Shown: positions 17,813 through 27,077, numbered from the stretch's first letter. The stretch is 64,000 nt of DNA from Mycobacterium sp. NBC_00419 (GCF_036023875.1 NZ_CP107931.1:3348001-3412000), one strand, 5' to 3'. The notes: generated from the letters alone by a model not told the origin. Translations and numbers: made by a program.

Positions 17813-18834
17813 GATGTGCCCATTCCCCGGTCGCTGCGCTCCTGCCCGCCGGTGCCGCCCCCGGCATCCCCGAACAGCCCTCGCACCGCGGCCACGATCT
17901 TGTCCGGCTGCGGCAGTGCGGCTTCCTCGAGATGCTTGGCGTAGGGGATCGGCACTTCGACGGTGCACACCCGGGCGATCGGCGCGTCGAGGTCGTAGAA
18001 CGCCCCCTCGACGATGCGCGCACTGATCTCGCCCGCCAGGCTGCCCGTACGCCACGCCTCGTCGACGATCACCGCGCGATGCGTCTTACGCACCGAATCC
18101 AGGATCGTCTGGTCGTCCAGTGGCCGCAGCACCCGCAGATCGATGACCTCGCAGTCGATTCCGGCCTGCGCCAGCTGATCGGCCGCGTCGAGCGCCTTGG
18201 GCACGCTGCCGCCGTAGGCGACGATGCTCACGTCGGTGCCGGCGCGACGGATCGCCGCGCGCGCGATGTCGGTCGCCGAGAACGAGTCGACATCGGCTGC
18301 CAGGTTGTACAGGCCGACGTGCTCGAAGATCACCACTGGATCGGGATTGTCGAGCGCGCTGCGCAGCATCCCGTAGGCGTCGGCCACCGTGGCGGGCGCC
18401 AGCACCGTGATGCCGGGGATGTGGGCATACCAGTTCTCCAGGCTGTGCGAATGCTGCGCCGCCAGCTGGCGCCCGGCGCCGGTCGCCATCCGCACCACCA
18501 GGGGAACCGAGAACTGCCCGTTGGACATATGCCGGAGCGCCGACGCGGTATTGACGATCTGGTCCAGCGCCAGCAGGCTGAAGTTGACCGTCATCACCTC
18601 GACCAGTGGCCGCAGACCGCCCAGCGCAGCACCGATCCCGATGCCGACGAATCCCAGCTCCGAGATCGGGGTGTCGCGGATACGATCGGGCCCGAACTCT
18701 TCGAGCAGCCCCTTGGACACCGCGTATGTGCCGCCGTAGCGGCCGACGTCCTCGCCGAGCAGGACCACCCGCTCGTCGGCGCGCATGGCGTCGGCGATGG
18801 CATCGTGCAGGGCGCTGCGGTAGGTCGCCTTCAC
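17809..18834 (-). CDS. 2-oxoacid dehydrogenase E1 component, beta subunit
   Basis: 341 residues, GTG at 18834, overlapping the E1-alpha stop. Conserved transketolase-like core: [23 protein letters not shown] near residue 13, [23 protein letters not shown], and the C-terminal [29 protein letters not shown]. It forms the heterotetrameric E1 with the next upstream gene and binds thiamine diphosphate at the interface. Odd point: the last ~18 residues ([17 protein letters not shown]) come from a repeat sequence shared with grpE and are not expected in the family. Confidence 0.9.
   Translation of the reverse strand: MKATYRSALHDAIADAMRADERVVLLGEDVGRYGGTYAVSKGLLEEFGPDRIRDTPISELGFVGIGIGAALGGLRPLVEVMTVNFSLLALDQIVNTASALRHMSNGQFSVPLVVRMATGAGRQLAAQHSHSLENWYAHIPGITVLAPATVADAYGMLRSALDNPDPVVIFEHVGLYNLAADVDSFSATDIARAAIRRAGTDVSIVAYGGSVPKALDAADQLAQAGIDCEVIDLRVLRPLDDQTILDSVRKTHRAVIVDEAWRTGSLAGEISARIVEGAFYDLDAPIARVCTVEVPIPYAKHLEEAALPQPDKIVAAVRGLFGDAGGGTGGQERSDRGMGTS
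17821..17851 (-). repeat. Coding-region repeat, copy 2 (in the 3' end of the E1-beta gene)
   Basis: Read on the minus strand this contains CCGGCGGGCAGGAGCG, C, AGCGACCGGGGAATG, nearly the same as the copy in grpE (13201-13231). In frame it gives [10 protein letters not shown]. It extends the end of the protein beyond the usual family C-terminus. It may be an inserted repeat that moved the stop. Confidence 0.6.
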
Positions 18835-19802
18835 GACAGCACCTGCGGTGTCATGACATCCCGGGTGAGATCCTCGACGTTCTCCAAGGTTCCGGCCTCG
18901 GCGTAGGCCACGGCGTCGGCAACCTCGCCTGCCACCGTCTGCTCGATGGCCGCGACGTCGTCGGCGGACAACAGCCCGTCGGTCACACACGTGTCGGTGA
19001 AGGTGCGGATCGGGTCGTGTTCACGCCACTTCTCGACTTCGGACTTGTCGCGGTAGAGCTCGGGATCGAACATCGAGTGCGGGCGGAACCGGTAGGTGCG
19101 GAACTCCAGGAAGAACGGGCCACCGTTGGTCCGGACGTGATCGACGGCCTGCGCCATGGCGGTGTGGCAGGCCAGCACATCCATGCCGTCGGCACTGGCG
19201 GCGGGAATCCGATACGACTCGGCCAGGGTGACCAGGTCGACGTCGGAGAGCTCCCGCTCGATCGACGTACCCATGGCGTAGCGGTTGTTCTCGCAGCAGA
19301 ACAGCACCGGCAGCTTCCACAACTCGGCCATGTTCATGGTCTCGTGAAAAGCGCCCTCGGCCATCGCGCCTTCGCCGAAGTAACAGGCGGACAATCGGTC
19401 TCGGTGCAGATAGGCGTCGGCGAAGGCCAGGCCCGCCGCGGTGGGCAGGCCGCCCGCCACGATCGCGTTGCCCCCGTAGAAGCGCCTGTCGGCGTCGAAG
19501 AGGTGCATCGAGCCGCCGCGACCGCCGGAGCAGCCCTGCTGCTTGCCGAACATCTCGGCCATGATCTTGGTCATCGGGATGCCGCGCAGCAGGGCGTGTG
19601 CGTGCTCGCGGTAGGTCGCGATCACCGCGTCCTCGGGGCCGAGCACCCGCAAGGACCCCGCCGCTACTGCTTCTTCGCCGACGTAGAGGTGCAGAAAGCC
19701 GCGGATCTTGCCTGCGCTGTACATCTCGGCGCACTTCTCCTCCATGCGCCGGACCCGGATCATGTCGGTCAGCAGCGCGCGGGCCAGTGCGGGGTCGGTC
19801 AT
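18831..19802 (-). CDS. 2-oxoacid dehydrogenase E1 component, alpha subunit (thiamine-diphosphate dependent)
   Basis: 323 residues, ATG at 19802. Helical N-terminus [20 protein letters not shown], then [34 protein letters not shown], and the thiamine-diphosphate motif [17 protein letters not shown] followed by ENN (GDG-x26-NN class with Glu instead of Asp in second place). The size and sequence resemble acetoin- and pyruvate-type E1-alpha subunits. Overlaps the ligase gene (ATGA) and the E1-beta gene, so the three are translationally coupled. Confidence 0.9.
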   Translation of the reverse strand: MTDPALARALLTDMIRVRRMEEKCAEMYSAGKIRGFLHLYVGEEAVAAGSLRVLGPEDAVIATYREHAHALLRGIPMTKIMAEMFGKQQGCSGGRGGSMHLFDADRRFYGGNAIVAGGLPTAAGLAFADAYLHRDRLSACYFGEGAMAEGAFHETMNMAELWKLPVLFCCENNRYAMGTSIERELSDVDLVTLAESYRIPAASADGMDVLACHTAMAQAVDHVRTNGGPFFLEFRTYRFRPHSMFDPELYRDKSEVEKWREHDPIRTFTDTCVTDGLLSADDVAAIEQTVAGEVADAVAYAEAGTLENVEDLTRDVMTPQVLS

Positions 19803-21592
19803 GCCTTCACCCCCGCCGGGCTTTCGACGGTCGAGATGTCACCCTCGGGCAGCCCCAGTTCACGAGCCTTGAGAAGTCGGCGCATGATCTTGCCGGAGCG
19901 GGTGTGTGGCAGCGAGTCGACGAAGTCGATCTCTTTGGGCGCGACCGCCGCCCCGAGTCGCTTGCGCGCCTGGCCCATCAGGTCGCGGCGCAGCGCTTCG
20001 TCGCCGCTGTAGCCGGCCTTGAGCGTGACGAACGCCTTGACCACCTCGCCGTAGGTCGGGTCGGGCTTGCCGATCACGGCGGCCTCGGCCACGGCAGGAT
20101 GGTCGGTCAGCACGTTCTCGACCTCGAACGGCCCGATCAGGTGCCCCGATGCCTTGATGACATCGTCGGCACGCCCGACGAACCACAGGTAGCCGTCGGC
20201 GTCACGTTTGACCAGATCGCCCGACAGGTAGAGGTCCCCGCCTGCGTCGGGGTGGAAACACTTGCGGTAGCGCTCGTCCTGGTTGAGGTAGCCGCGGAAC
20301 ATCGACGGCCAGCCCACCCGCAACGCCAGCTCGCCTTCGACGTCGGGTTCGGCGATGACCCGCACCGCGCCGGTCTCCTGGTCGTGCTCAACGATGCAGA
20401 CATCCACCCCCGGCAGCGGTCGGCCCATCGAGCCCGGTTTGATGTCGAATGCGGGGGTGTTGGCAACCATGATTCCGCCGGTCTCAGTCTGCCACCAGTT
20501 GTCGTGAATCGGTAAGCCCAGCACTCGTTTTCCCCACCACACCGCCTCGGCGTTGAGCGGCTCGCCGACACTGGCGATGAACCTCAGATGCGGGAAGCTG
20601 TACTCGGCAGCCAGTTCCGGTCCGGCCTTGATCAGCATCCGGATCGCCGTCGGTGCGGTGTACCAGACGCTGACCTCCTCGTCCTGCAGGATCCGGTACC
20701 AGCGCTGCGCGTCGAATTCGGCCTCGTCGATGATCGAGGTGACGCCGTGCAGCAGTGGTGCGATGATCCCGTACGAGGTGCCGGTTACCCACCCGGGATC
20801 TGCTGTGCACCAATAGATATCGGCGGGATGCAGGTCGAGGGCGTAGCGGCCGGTGATGTAGTGCATGGCGACAGCGCCGTGAACGTGCTGGGCGCCCTTG
20901 GGTGTTCCGGTGGTGCCGCTGGTGAAGTGCAGCAGCGACGGGTCGGCGGCGGTGGTGTGTTCGATGGGCGCCTCGTCGGGGGCACCGTCCATCAGGCGGT
21001 GGAAGTTCTGGGTGCCGGGGAGATCGGTGTCGTCGTCGCTAACCACCAGCACGTGCTTGACCGAGGTCAGCTGGTCGCGGATCTTGGCGATCTTGCGCTT
21101 GTAGATCGCCGCGGTGGTGACGATTACGTCGGCCGAGCCGATGGTGACTCGGGTGGCGATCGGCTCGGGGCCGAAGGCGGAGAACAGCGGGGAGACCACG
21201 CTGCCGTTGCGTAACGCACCGAGCATGCTGACGTAGAGCTCGGGGACGCGGCCCATGATCACGAAGACCCGGTCACCCTTGCCGACCTGCAGTCCGCGCA
21301 GCACGTTGGTGAATTTGCGGGTCAGCCGACCCAGCTCGGCGTAGCTGACATCGTGAGTGTGCAGGTCGTCGCTGTCCGGGGTGTCGGCGACGAACCGCAG
21401 GGCGGTGCGTTCGGCGTGTGGTCCCTCGGCGTGACGGTCGACGGCCGCGTAGGCGATGTTGCAGCCGCCCTCGCCCATTCCGGCACACAACTCGGGTACC
21501 TCCGACCAGCTGAACGACGCCCGGGTCTTGTCGTAGTCGGTCAGGTTCGGTGCGAGTTTGAAGTCGCCCACCCCTTTGTGGATGACGTCCAT
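19799..21592 (-). CDS. Acetyl-CoA synthetase-like acyl-CoA ligase
   Basis: 597 residues, ATG at 21592. AMP-forming ligase: [11 protein letters not shown] (P-loop motif), [30 protein letters not shown] A8 region and the acetylatable Lys in [15 protein letters not shown] [15 protein letters not shown]. It activates a carboxylate to acyl-CoA with ATP; similarity to Acs suggests acetate or propionate, though the context with 2-oxoacid dehydrogenase and ACP genes leaves the substrate open. The ORF starts 48 bases upstream at a weak start; the ATG at 21592 begins where homologues do. Confidence 0.88.
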   Translation of the reverse strand: MDVIHKGVGDFKLAPNLTDYDKTRASFSWSEVPELCAGMGEGGCNIAYAAVDRHAEGPHAERTALRFVADTPDSDDLHTHDVSYAELGRLTRKFTNVLRGLQVGKGDRVFVIMGRVPELYVSMLGALRNGSVVSPLFSAFGPEPIATRVTIGSADVIVTTAAIYKRKIAKIRDQLTSVKHVLVVSDDDTDLPGTQNFHRLMDGAPDEAPIEHTTAADPSLLHFTSGTTGTPKGAQHVHGAVAMHYITGRYALDLHPADIYWCTADPGWVTGTSYGIIAPLLHGVTSIIDEAEFDAQRWYRILQDEEVSVWYTAPTAIRMLIKAGPELAAEYSFPHLRFIASVGEPLNAEAVWWGKRVLGLPIHDNWWQTETGGIMVANTPAFDIKPGSMGRPLPGVDVCIVEHDQETGAVRVIAEPDVEGELALRVGWPSMFRGYLNQDERYRKCFHPDAGGDLYLSGDLVKRDADGYLWFVGRADDVIKASGHLIGPFEVENVLTDHPAVAEAAVIGKPDPTYGEVVKAFVTLKAGYSGDEALRRDLMGQARKRLGAAVAPKEIDFVDSLPHTRSGKIMRRLLKARELGLPEGDISTVESPAGVKA

Positions 21593-21599
21593 GTCCCCC

Positions 21600-21857
21600 C
21601 TAGTGCTGCGGCGGGGTGAGCACGCCGTCGCGGCGTGCACGCCCCATGTTTGCCATCACCCGTTCGATCACCGCGGCGTAGGCCGCGCCGTCCTTGAGGA
21701 TGTCCCCATGGCCGTGATGACGCAGGAATGCGTCGAGCCGCCGCTCGAGCGAGTAGTCCCAGTACTCGCGCCCGGTGAAGCGCGAACAGAGGAATTGCCA
21801 AGCGACGGAGTCGAGTTCGCGGTCCCCGGCTTCGTCAGCCGGACCGGTGGTCGTCAT
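21600..21857 (-). CDS. Small protein of unknown function upstream of acyl-CoA ligase operon
   Basis: 85 residues, ATG at 21857. Helical, with [25 protein letters not shown] and [18 protein letters not shown]; no signal peptide or known domain was recognised. It lies 7 bases before the ligase start on the same strand and is probably the first gene of the operon. A DosR-box-like sequence is 63 bases upstream (21920-21933). Confidence 0.7.
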   Translation of the reverse strand: MTTTGPADEAGDRELDSVAWQFLCSRFTGREYWDYSLERRLDAFLRHHGHGDILKDGAAYAAVIERVMANMGRARRDGVLTPPQH

Positions 21858-21919
21858 CCCAGCCCCTTACTACCAACCCCATGGACTGTGATGCTCGTCG
21901 CATCCAGAGAGGTTCGTAA

Positions 21920-21933
21920 GGGACGAAAGTCAC
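21920..21933 (-). promoter_or_regulatory. DosR-box-like sequence upstream of the ligase/dehydrogenase operon
   Basis: On the minus strand GTGACTTTCGTCCC agrees with 12 of 14 positions of the dormancy-regulator consensus GGGACTWWAGTCCC. It is 63 bases upstream of the first gene of the minus-strand operon. The same 14 bases occur at 53952-53965. A match to a degenerate motif can arise by chance. Confidence 0.4.
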
Positions 21934-21953
21934 AGAACTCGTGGCCGGCGGCA

Positions 21954-23123
21954 TCAACCCGAGAGCGGGTCGTGCTGGATGCGATCCGGTGGTGCGCCCT
22001 TGCTGATCAGGGCCTCGCGGGTGGCGCGAACCATATCGGGTCCACCGCAGATCAGTATCTGCCGGTCACCCCAGCCGCCGTACTTCGTGACCACCTCGGG
22101 CAGTCGTCCGGTCTGGCGGACGTGCAGTCCGCGCGGCGGTTGCACGTCGGGATAGTTCGCAGCCCACGGCGGGTCGCCGGCGTACTCCGACACCGGCGAG
22201 ACCGACAGCCACGGGCTGGTGGCGGCGATCTCCCACAGGGTGCGCAGGTCGTAGAGCTCGCAGGGGTACCGGGCACCGAAGAACAGGTGCACGCGCGGGT
22301 TGTCGCCGAACTGGCACAGGTCCATGATGATCGCCCGCAGTGGCGCAAGGCCGGTGCTGCCCGCCACCATCAGCACGTCGCCGCTGTCGCGGTCGACCTC
22401 CATCGCGCCGTGCGGACTCGACAGCCGCCAGCGGTCGCCGGGCCTGCACTCGGAGATCATCGAGTTGCTGACCATCCCGCCGAGTACGGAGCGGACGTGG
22501 AACTCGATATAGCCGTCCGGGTCCGACGGCATAGCGGGGGACAGGTAACGCCACCGCCGGGGCCACTGCGGAATCTGGACGTTGACGTACTGGCCGGGGT
22601 GGTAGGGCATCGGCCGATCCAGCTGCAGTCGCACGACCGCGAGGTCGCGTGAGACCCGGTGGTGTTCGACCACCGTGCCATCCCACCAGGCCGGGCCATT
22701 CTCGGCGTCGGCCGCCCCGGACATGATTCCGATGATCAGGTCGATCGCCTGATTGGCGGCGTCGTCGACCGCATTGCTCCAGTTGTCGATCAGGTGGCTG
22801 CGCATGGTGGTGTACCAGGCCTTGCGCATGCTCGCGTAATGGCGTTGCGTCACACCGTATTTGCGGTGATCGCGGCCGAGCTGCGCCAGGAATGCCACCG
22901 GAGCCTGCGCCCGTTGCGCCACGAACTCGCCGAACACCCAGTGCATGGCCTGCCCGAACACGGCGCGCTGGTGGTCCAGCTCCGGCGGGAACAGGTCCCG
23001 TACCTCGGTGTCGATGGCGAACCAGCGGGCGTACAGCCGGCGGATCAGCTCGTCGGAGCCGGGCGCGTGCGGGTCCAGCGCAGCCTGCAGCACCAGCAGC
23101 GCGTCACGGTCCTCGAGGCCCAC
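21954..23123 (-). CDS. Flavohemoglobin-type protein (globin plus FAD/NAD reductase domains), type II
   Basis: 389 residues, start at 23123. The N-terminal half is a globin-like domain (residues 1-135, ending GRDHRKYGVTQRHYASM with a candidate proximal-side His). It is followed by a FAD-binding domain with RRWRYLSPAMPSDPDG and an NAD-binding domain with MVAGSTGLAPLRA and ILICGGPDMV. It resembles the M. tuberculosis Rv0385 protein, a type II flavohemoglobin for which D-lactate dehydrogenase activity has been reported. Classical nitric-oxide detoxification residues were not checked. Confidence 0.85.
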   Translation of the reverse strand: MGLEDRDALLVLQAALDPHAPGSDELIRRLYARWFAIDTEVRDLFPPELDHQRAVFGQAMHWVFGEFVAQRAQAPVAFLAQLGRDHRKYGVTQRHYASMRKAWYTTMRSHLIDNWSNAVDDAANQAIDLIIGIMSGAADAENGPAWWDGTVVEHHRVSRDLAVVRLQLDRPMPYHPGQYVNVQIPQWPRRWRYLSPAMPSDPDGYIEFHVRSVLGGMVSNSMISECRPGDRWRLSSPHGAMEVDRDSGDVLMVAGSTGLAPLRAIIMDLCQFGDNPRVHLFFGARYPCELYDLRTLWEIAATSPWLSVSPVSEYAGDPPWAANYPDVQPPRGLHVRQTGRLPEVVTKYGGWGDRQILICGGPDMVRATREALISKGAPPDRIQHDPLSG

Positions 23124-23180
23124 GGCGCGATCTTAGGCGCGTGTGCGCGCCCCGCTCCCGCGGCCCGGGCTCACCTGCGG

Positions 23181-23849
23181 CTAGAGGCCGTGAACGCCCT
23201 TGTACAACACCATCACGCCGATCACGACGAGGATCGCTGCCACCAGTACGGCGTGCTTTTCTTCCATCCAGTTCTTCAGCTTGGCCAATGGCTCGTCGAG
23301 TCGCTCGCCGGCCACCAGGTAGGCCAGCACCGGCAGCGCCACCGACGATGCGGCGACTGCGGTGAACACCAGGTCCGCCGTCCACGCGCCGGTGGCGCCC
23401 AGTCCGGCCGACCCGATGGCCAAACCGGCTGCGGCACACATGAACAGGACCTTCGGGTTGATCACCGCGAGCACGACCGCGGTGACGAATGCGCGAGGGG
23501 GCTTGATGGTGGTCATCGACGTCAGCCAGGCCGGTGTGTGCGCGGAGCGGTTGCGGGTGAACCACCGGTAGAGCCCGAACACGATAAGTGCGACACCGAT
23601 CGCGATGCGGACGTAGGGAGCCCAGTGCGGCTGTTTGTTGAGCCCGCCGAGCGCGTTCGAGATCGCCACGAACCCCGCCGTCAGACCACCGATGCCCACA
23701 AGCCAGCCGAGCAGGAAGGCCAGGCTGGTCGACCGCGGGGCGGGCGTATGCAGCATCAGGATGCCGGGAATGATCGATAGCGGCGAGAGCGTGATCACAA
23801 GCGCCAGTGGGATGATTTCGGCCAGCTCTGAGCCAAGACTGCTCGTCAC
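23181..23849 (-). CDS. Sap/GAP-family integral membrane protein (second copy)
   Basis: 222 residues, ATG at 23849. Hydrophobic segments with ALVITLSPLSIIPGILML at the start, GLYRWFTRNRSAHTP in the middle loop and VLAVINPKVLFMCAAAGLA later. The NPKV motif matches the family seen at 5142, to which it is a shorter paralogue. Sap-family proteins help export envelope glycolipids; the substrate here is unknown. Minus-strand neighbour of the flavohemoglobin with a 57-base gap. Confidence 0.8.
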   Translation of the reverse strand: MTSSLGSELAEIIPLALVITLSPLSIIPGILMLHTPAPRSTSLAFLLGWLVGIGGLTAGFVAISNALGGLNKQPHWAPYVRIAIGVALIVFGLYRWFTRNRSAHTPAWLTSMTTIKPPRAFVTAVVLAVINPKVLFMCAAAGLAIGSAGLGATGAWTADLVFTAVAASSVALPVLAYLVAGERLDEPLAKLKNWMEEKHAVLVAAILVVIGVMVLYKGVHGL

Positions 23850-23931
23850 GGGAGAAACCTACCAACCCGGACCCGCTGTACCGGGCAATTGTGGGTTTCC
23901 CCACTGGCAGGGGTCCGTACTATCACTGCGC

Positions 23932-24291
23932 GTGGACCCCGACAGTCGCGAGCACACGCTGGTGTACGCCTCGGGTGTTGCTGCTCTGCTGCTGTTGGCG
24001 ATCCTGGTGTGGGCCGTGATGCACACCGCGGAGAGTTCGCAGAACCACAATCCCGAGTCGGTGCCGTCGATCGTGCGCACCACCACTACGTCGGCCCCAT
24101 ACGCGAGGACGACGTCGTCGACCCGCACGACGACATCGACGACTCCGTCCACCACTGAGACGACGTCGACGAGTGAGCCCACGGAGAGCGCAGTAGAGAT
24201 GGTGCCTCCGCCGGAGACCACGTCGGAGACGACGACGTCCACCGACCTGAACAGCACCTCGACCACACCGCCGATCGCCGGAGCGTTCTGA
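23932..24291 (+). CDS. Single-pass membrane protein with Thr/Ser-rich outer tail
   Basis: 119 residues, GTG at 23932. One transmembrane segment (residues 14-32, ASGVAALLLLAILVWAV) precedes about 85 residues dominated by Thr and Ser (STTPSTTETTSTSEPTE), probably extracytoplasmic and possibly glycosylated. Composition shows it is unlikely to be an enzyme. Function unknown. The start was chosen because the upstream continuation overlaps the divergent neighbour and reads poorly. Confidence 0.6.
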   Translation: MDPDSREHTLVYASGVAALLLLAILVWAVMHTAESSQNHNPESVPSIVRTTTTSAPYARTTSSTRTTTSTTPSTTETTSTSEPTESAVEMVPPPETTSETTTSTDLNSTSTTPPIAGAF

Positions 24292-24367
24292 GCTGGGGTT
24301 GCGAGTGGGGACTGAAGCGCTACCGTAGCGGCACAGGCGAAATCAGTTGTCGGCGGAGGGAATAGCA

Positions 24368-24934
24368 ATGACCCCTGACGAGCTGATGGCCGAAGCGTGC
24401 CGGCTGGCCGAGGAGTCGGTCGAGTATGGCTGGGGCGGGCCGTTCGGGGCAGTGATCGTCAAGGACGGCGAGATCGTCGCGCGCGGCCAGAATCGGGTGT
24501 TGCTCACTGGTGACGTCACCGCGCACGCCGAGATCGAGACGATCCGCAAGGCCTGTGCAACGCTCAATCCCGAGGCACCCACCATCGCCGTCGGCCGGGT
24601 CAACGAGTCGCTCCTCGAGCTCGTCCCGCGCCCACCGGGTTCGGCGGACAAGGTTCCGATGCGAGCGAAAATGCTTATGGGACATGAGATCTACATCAGT
24701 GGTGCACCCTGTCCGATGTGTATGAGCGCTATCTACTGGGCCCGGCTCGACGCCGTCTACTTCGCCAACGACCTCGCCGAGACGAGCCGAATCGGCTTCG
24801 ATGACGAGTTCCAGTACCAGGATTTCGCCAAGCCCTATGCGCAGCGCAGTATCGCCATCCGGCAGTTCCGGCCCGATCTGGCCTCGGCTGCCTACGAGGC
24901 TTGGCGCCACCGCCCCAACAAACATCCCTATTGA
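24368..24934 (+). CDS. Nucleoside deaminase (guanine/tRNA-adenosine deaminase type)
   Basis: 188 residues, ATG at 24368 with GGAGGG 7 bases upstream. Cytidine-deaminase-like zinc enzyme: HAE at residues 53-55 ([10 protein letters not shown]) provides a zinc ligand and the proton shuttle Glu, and PCPMCMS near residue 115 gives the two Cys ligands. The bulky GGPFGAVIV start is typical of the GuaD/TadA branch. C-terminal helices after the PCPMC region are long, favouring guanine deaminase-like enzymes over TadA, which has its own gene in these genomes. Confidence 0.8.
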   Translation: MTPDELMAEACRLAEESVEYGWGGPFGAVIVKDGEIVARGQNRVLLTGDVTAHAEIETIRKACATLNPEAPTIAVGRVNESLLELVPRPPGSADKVPMRAKMLMGHEIYISGAPCPMCMSAIYWARLDAVYFANDLAETSRIGFDDEFQYQDFAKPYAQRSIAIRQFRPDLASAAYEAWRHRPNKHPY

Positions 24935-24952
24935 GGTGAGATCCTGACGGCC

Positions 24953-25897
24953 ATGAGCGCAGCGACGGTCGTCACGATCTTCCACCCGACCAGCGACTCT
25001 CCAGGCTTCCGTCAGTGGGCCGGTGAGCTGCAGGCCACGGCTTCCGGCGCGACCGACTTCAGGGTCTCGGTCCTGGCGCAGGACCATCTGGACTGGGGTG
25101 TCGCGGCCACCTTCGGTGATGAGCAAGCCTTGCACGACTGGCTGGACAGCTCGGCTAGTCGAGCGTTGCTCGACCTCGGTGAGGAGCGTGGAATATTCTG
25201 TGCAACAGCTGATTTGGTGATCGTCGAGGGTGGCGGGGTGCCGACCGGCGTCGGCCTCTTCCGGCATGCGGTCTCCGTCGGCCGCGAAGACGAGTTCATT
25301 GCTGCCCAGGCGCAGTTGGCCAACGCCAGTTCCCGGTTTGGTGGTTTCGAAGGGTGCTGCATTTTCGCGCCAGGCGCAGGCGGGGAGTCGTTTTCGGTAT
25401 TGCGGTTTCGCACTGACCGTCAGCTGACGACCTGGCTGAGTTCGCCGGAGCGAAACGAGGCGCTGCGCCCGTTGCGTTCGAGTCTGACCCGGGACTTTTC
25501 CCAGGTGTCCGCCACCACCGCCTTCGGTACGACCATTCGCACCGAGAACGGCCGGACCGCGATCACCCCGAAGTGGAAGACCGCGATGCTGTTGCTGATG
25601 GTGCTCTACCCGACCGTCATGCTGCTGTCGCGGTTCCTGGGGCCGGTGCTCTTCGAGTGGGGGGCGCAGCCGTGGTTGGTGATGTGGCTGAGTCAGGTGG
25701 TCAGTCTGGCCGCCCTGCAATGGGTGCTGATGCCCTGGGCGGGGCGCTGGTTTCGCCGCTGGCTCGACCCGGTCGACGGAGCCGGGGCGCGCGTCAGCGT
25801 GGTGGGTGTCGTCGTGCTGGTCGTCTGTTACGTGTTGACCCTCGCGGTGTTCGCGGCCGTGCAGTGGCTGCAGTACTGGGACTACCCACACACGTAG
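24953..25897 (+). CDS. ABM-like (antibiotic biosynthesis monooxygenase-type) domain protein with C-terminal membrane segments
   Basis: 314 residues, ATG at 24953. The first 180 residues read as two ferredoxin-like halves (VTIFHPTSDSPGFRQW ..., then RHAVSVGREDEFIAAQAQLAN), typical of ABM-domain proteins. From about residue 205 three or four hydrophobic segments follow (TAMLLLMVLYPTVMLLS, MWLSQVVSLAALQWVLMP, VVGVVVLVVCYVLTLAV). Membrane-anchored ABM proteins of this form are known as conserved hypothetical proteins. Function unknown. It starts 18 bp after the deaminase. Confidence 0.7.
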   Translation: MSAATVVTIFHPTSDSPGFRQWAGELQATASGATDFRVSVLAQDHLDWGVAATFGDEQALHDWLDSSASRALLDLGEERGIFCATADLVIVEGGGVPTGVGLFRHAVSVGREDEFIAAQAQLANASSRFGGFEGCCIFAPGAGGESFSVLRFRTDRQLTTWLSSPERNEALRPLRSSLTRDFSQVSATTAFGTTIRTENGRTAITPKWKTAMLLLMVLYPTVMLLSRFLGPVLFEWGAQPWLVMWLSQVVSLAALQWVLMPWAGRWFRRWLDPVDGAGARVSVVGVVVLVVCYVLTLAVFAAVQWLQYWDYPHT

Positions 25898-26002
25898 AGG
25901 GTGGAAAGATGTAATGCCGGTCACATCTGGAATCTCGTTGTCGCTGCCAGGCTTGACCCGAAGGCAGGCACGTCACCGCACGACGACTTCAGGAGAACGG
26001 GA

Positions 26003-26749
26003 ATGAGCACAGCATCACTGGCCGGCCGGCGAGCACTGGTAACCGGGGGATCGCGTGGAATCGGTGCCGAGATCGTGCGGCGACTGAGCGCCGACGGCGC
26101 CGCCGTGGCCTTCACCTACGCCAGCTCGGCGACGGTAGCCGAGAAGCTGGTCGCCGACGTCGCGGCCAACGGCGGCAAGGCGGTGGCGATCCGGGCCGAC
26201 GCCGCCGATCCCACCGCGGTCGCGGCCGCGGTCGAGCAGAGCGTTGCCGAACTCGGGGGACTGGACGTGCTGGTGAACAATGCCGGCGTCGCCGAGATCG
26301 CCCCCATCGAGGACATCACCGCGGAGCAGTTCGACACCATGGTGGCGATCAACATCGGTGGCGTGTTCTGGGCGGCCCGCAGCGCGGTTCCGCACCTGGG
26401 CGAGGGCGGCCGGATCATCAACATCGGCAGCGTGAACGCCGAACGGGTGCCGGGTCCGGGGCTTTCGGTGTACGCGATGACCAAGGGCGCGGTGGCGTCG
26501 TTCACCCGTGGCCTGGCCCGCGAACTCGGCCCGCGCGGGATCACTGTCAACAACGTCCAGCCCGGCCCGGTCGACACCGACATGAATCCCGACGAGGGTG
26601 AGTTCGCCGACAGCCTCCGGCAGATCATCCCGCTGGGGCGCTACGGCCACACCCGCGACATCGCCGCCATGGTGAGCTTCCTGGCCGGCCCCGAGTCCGG
26701 ATTCATGACCGGCGCCCACGTCACCGTCGACGGCGGTTTCGTCGTCTAG
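26003..26749 (+). CDS. SDR family oxidoreductase (3-oxoacyl-ACP-reductase-like)
   Basis: 248 residues, ATG at 26003 with AGGAGA 7 bases upstream. Nucleotide motif TGGSRGIGAEIV at 14-25; NNAGVAEIAPIED at 85-97; catalytic Ser in IINIGSVNAERVPG and YAMTKGAVASF with the Tyr-Lys pair; C-terminal GPESGFMTGAHVTVDGGF. These match FabG/classical SDRs, which reduce carbonyl groups with NAD(P)H; the specific substrate cannot be read. A strong 8-base hairpin overlaps the stop codon. Confidence 0.88.
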   Translation: MSTASLAGRRALVTGGSRGIGAEIVRRLSADGAAVAFTYASSATVAEKLVADVAANGGKAVAIRADAADPTAVAAAVEQSVAELGGLDVLVNNAGVAEIAPIEDITAEQFDTMVAINIGGVFWAARSAVPHLGEGGRIINIGSVNAERVPGPGLSVYAMTKGAVASFTRGLARELGPRGITVNNVQPGPVDTDMNPDEGEFADSLRQIIPLGRYGHTRDIAAMVSFLAGPESGFMTGAHVTVDGGFVV

Positions 26750-26774
26750 GACATCAGCTGCTGCCCGATGTCCT
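26748..26774 (+). terminator. Hairpin overlapping both stop codons of convergent genes
   Basis: AGGACATC (26748-26755) and GATGTCCT (26767-26774) are perfect 8-base arms around an 11-base loop. It spans the end of the SDR coding sequence and the end of the convergent gene. It may stop transcription in both directions. No T-run follows. Confidence 0.5.
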
Positions 26775-27077
26775 GGTGCTCGGTTTGAGCGTCCACGCCG
26801 GCACCCAGTGCGTCACCGTCTTGCGCTTGCTGCCGTAGGCGATCTCGTAGCTGACCAGGCCCCACCAGTCGCCCTGCTCGCACAGGCCCCAGCAGCTGAG
26901 CGTTCCTTCGACGACCTTGTGCATCTGCAGGCCGTGTGGTTGATAGGTGCCGGTGCGGTGCGGTGCGCGCGGAAACAGCACGGTCAAGTCGACGAGCACC
27001 GCAATCGGTGGGTGGACCGCCCGAAACGACGGCCGTACCGGCTGGCCGTTGTATCCGATCGAGGTGAGCTCACCCAC
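26754..27077 (-). CDS. Conserved hypothetical protein (mycobacterial)
   Basis: 107 residues from GTG at 27077; a TTG at 27110 would lengthen it by 11 residues without a ribosome site. It has many Trp and Gly residues (WGLCEQGDWWGLVSYEIAYGSKRKTVTHW) suggesting a compact beta-rich domain; no known family was recognised. Convergent with the SDR. The gene lies upstream of, and divergent from, clpB. Confidence 0.55.
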   Translation of the reverse strand: MGELTSIGYNGQPVRPSFRAVHPPIAVLVDLTVLFPRAPHRTGTYQPHGLQMHKVVEGTLSCWGLCEQGDWWGLVSYEIAYGSKRKTVTHWVPAWTLKPSTRTSGSS

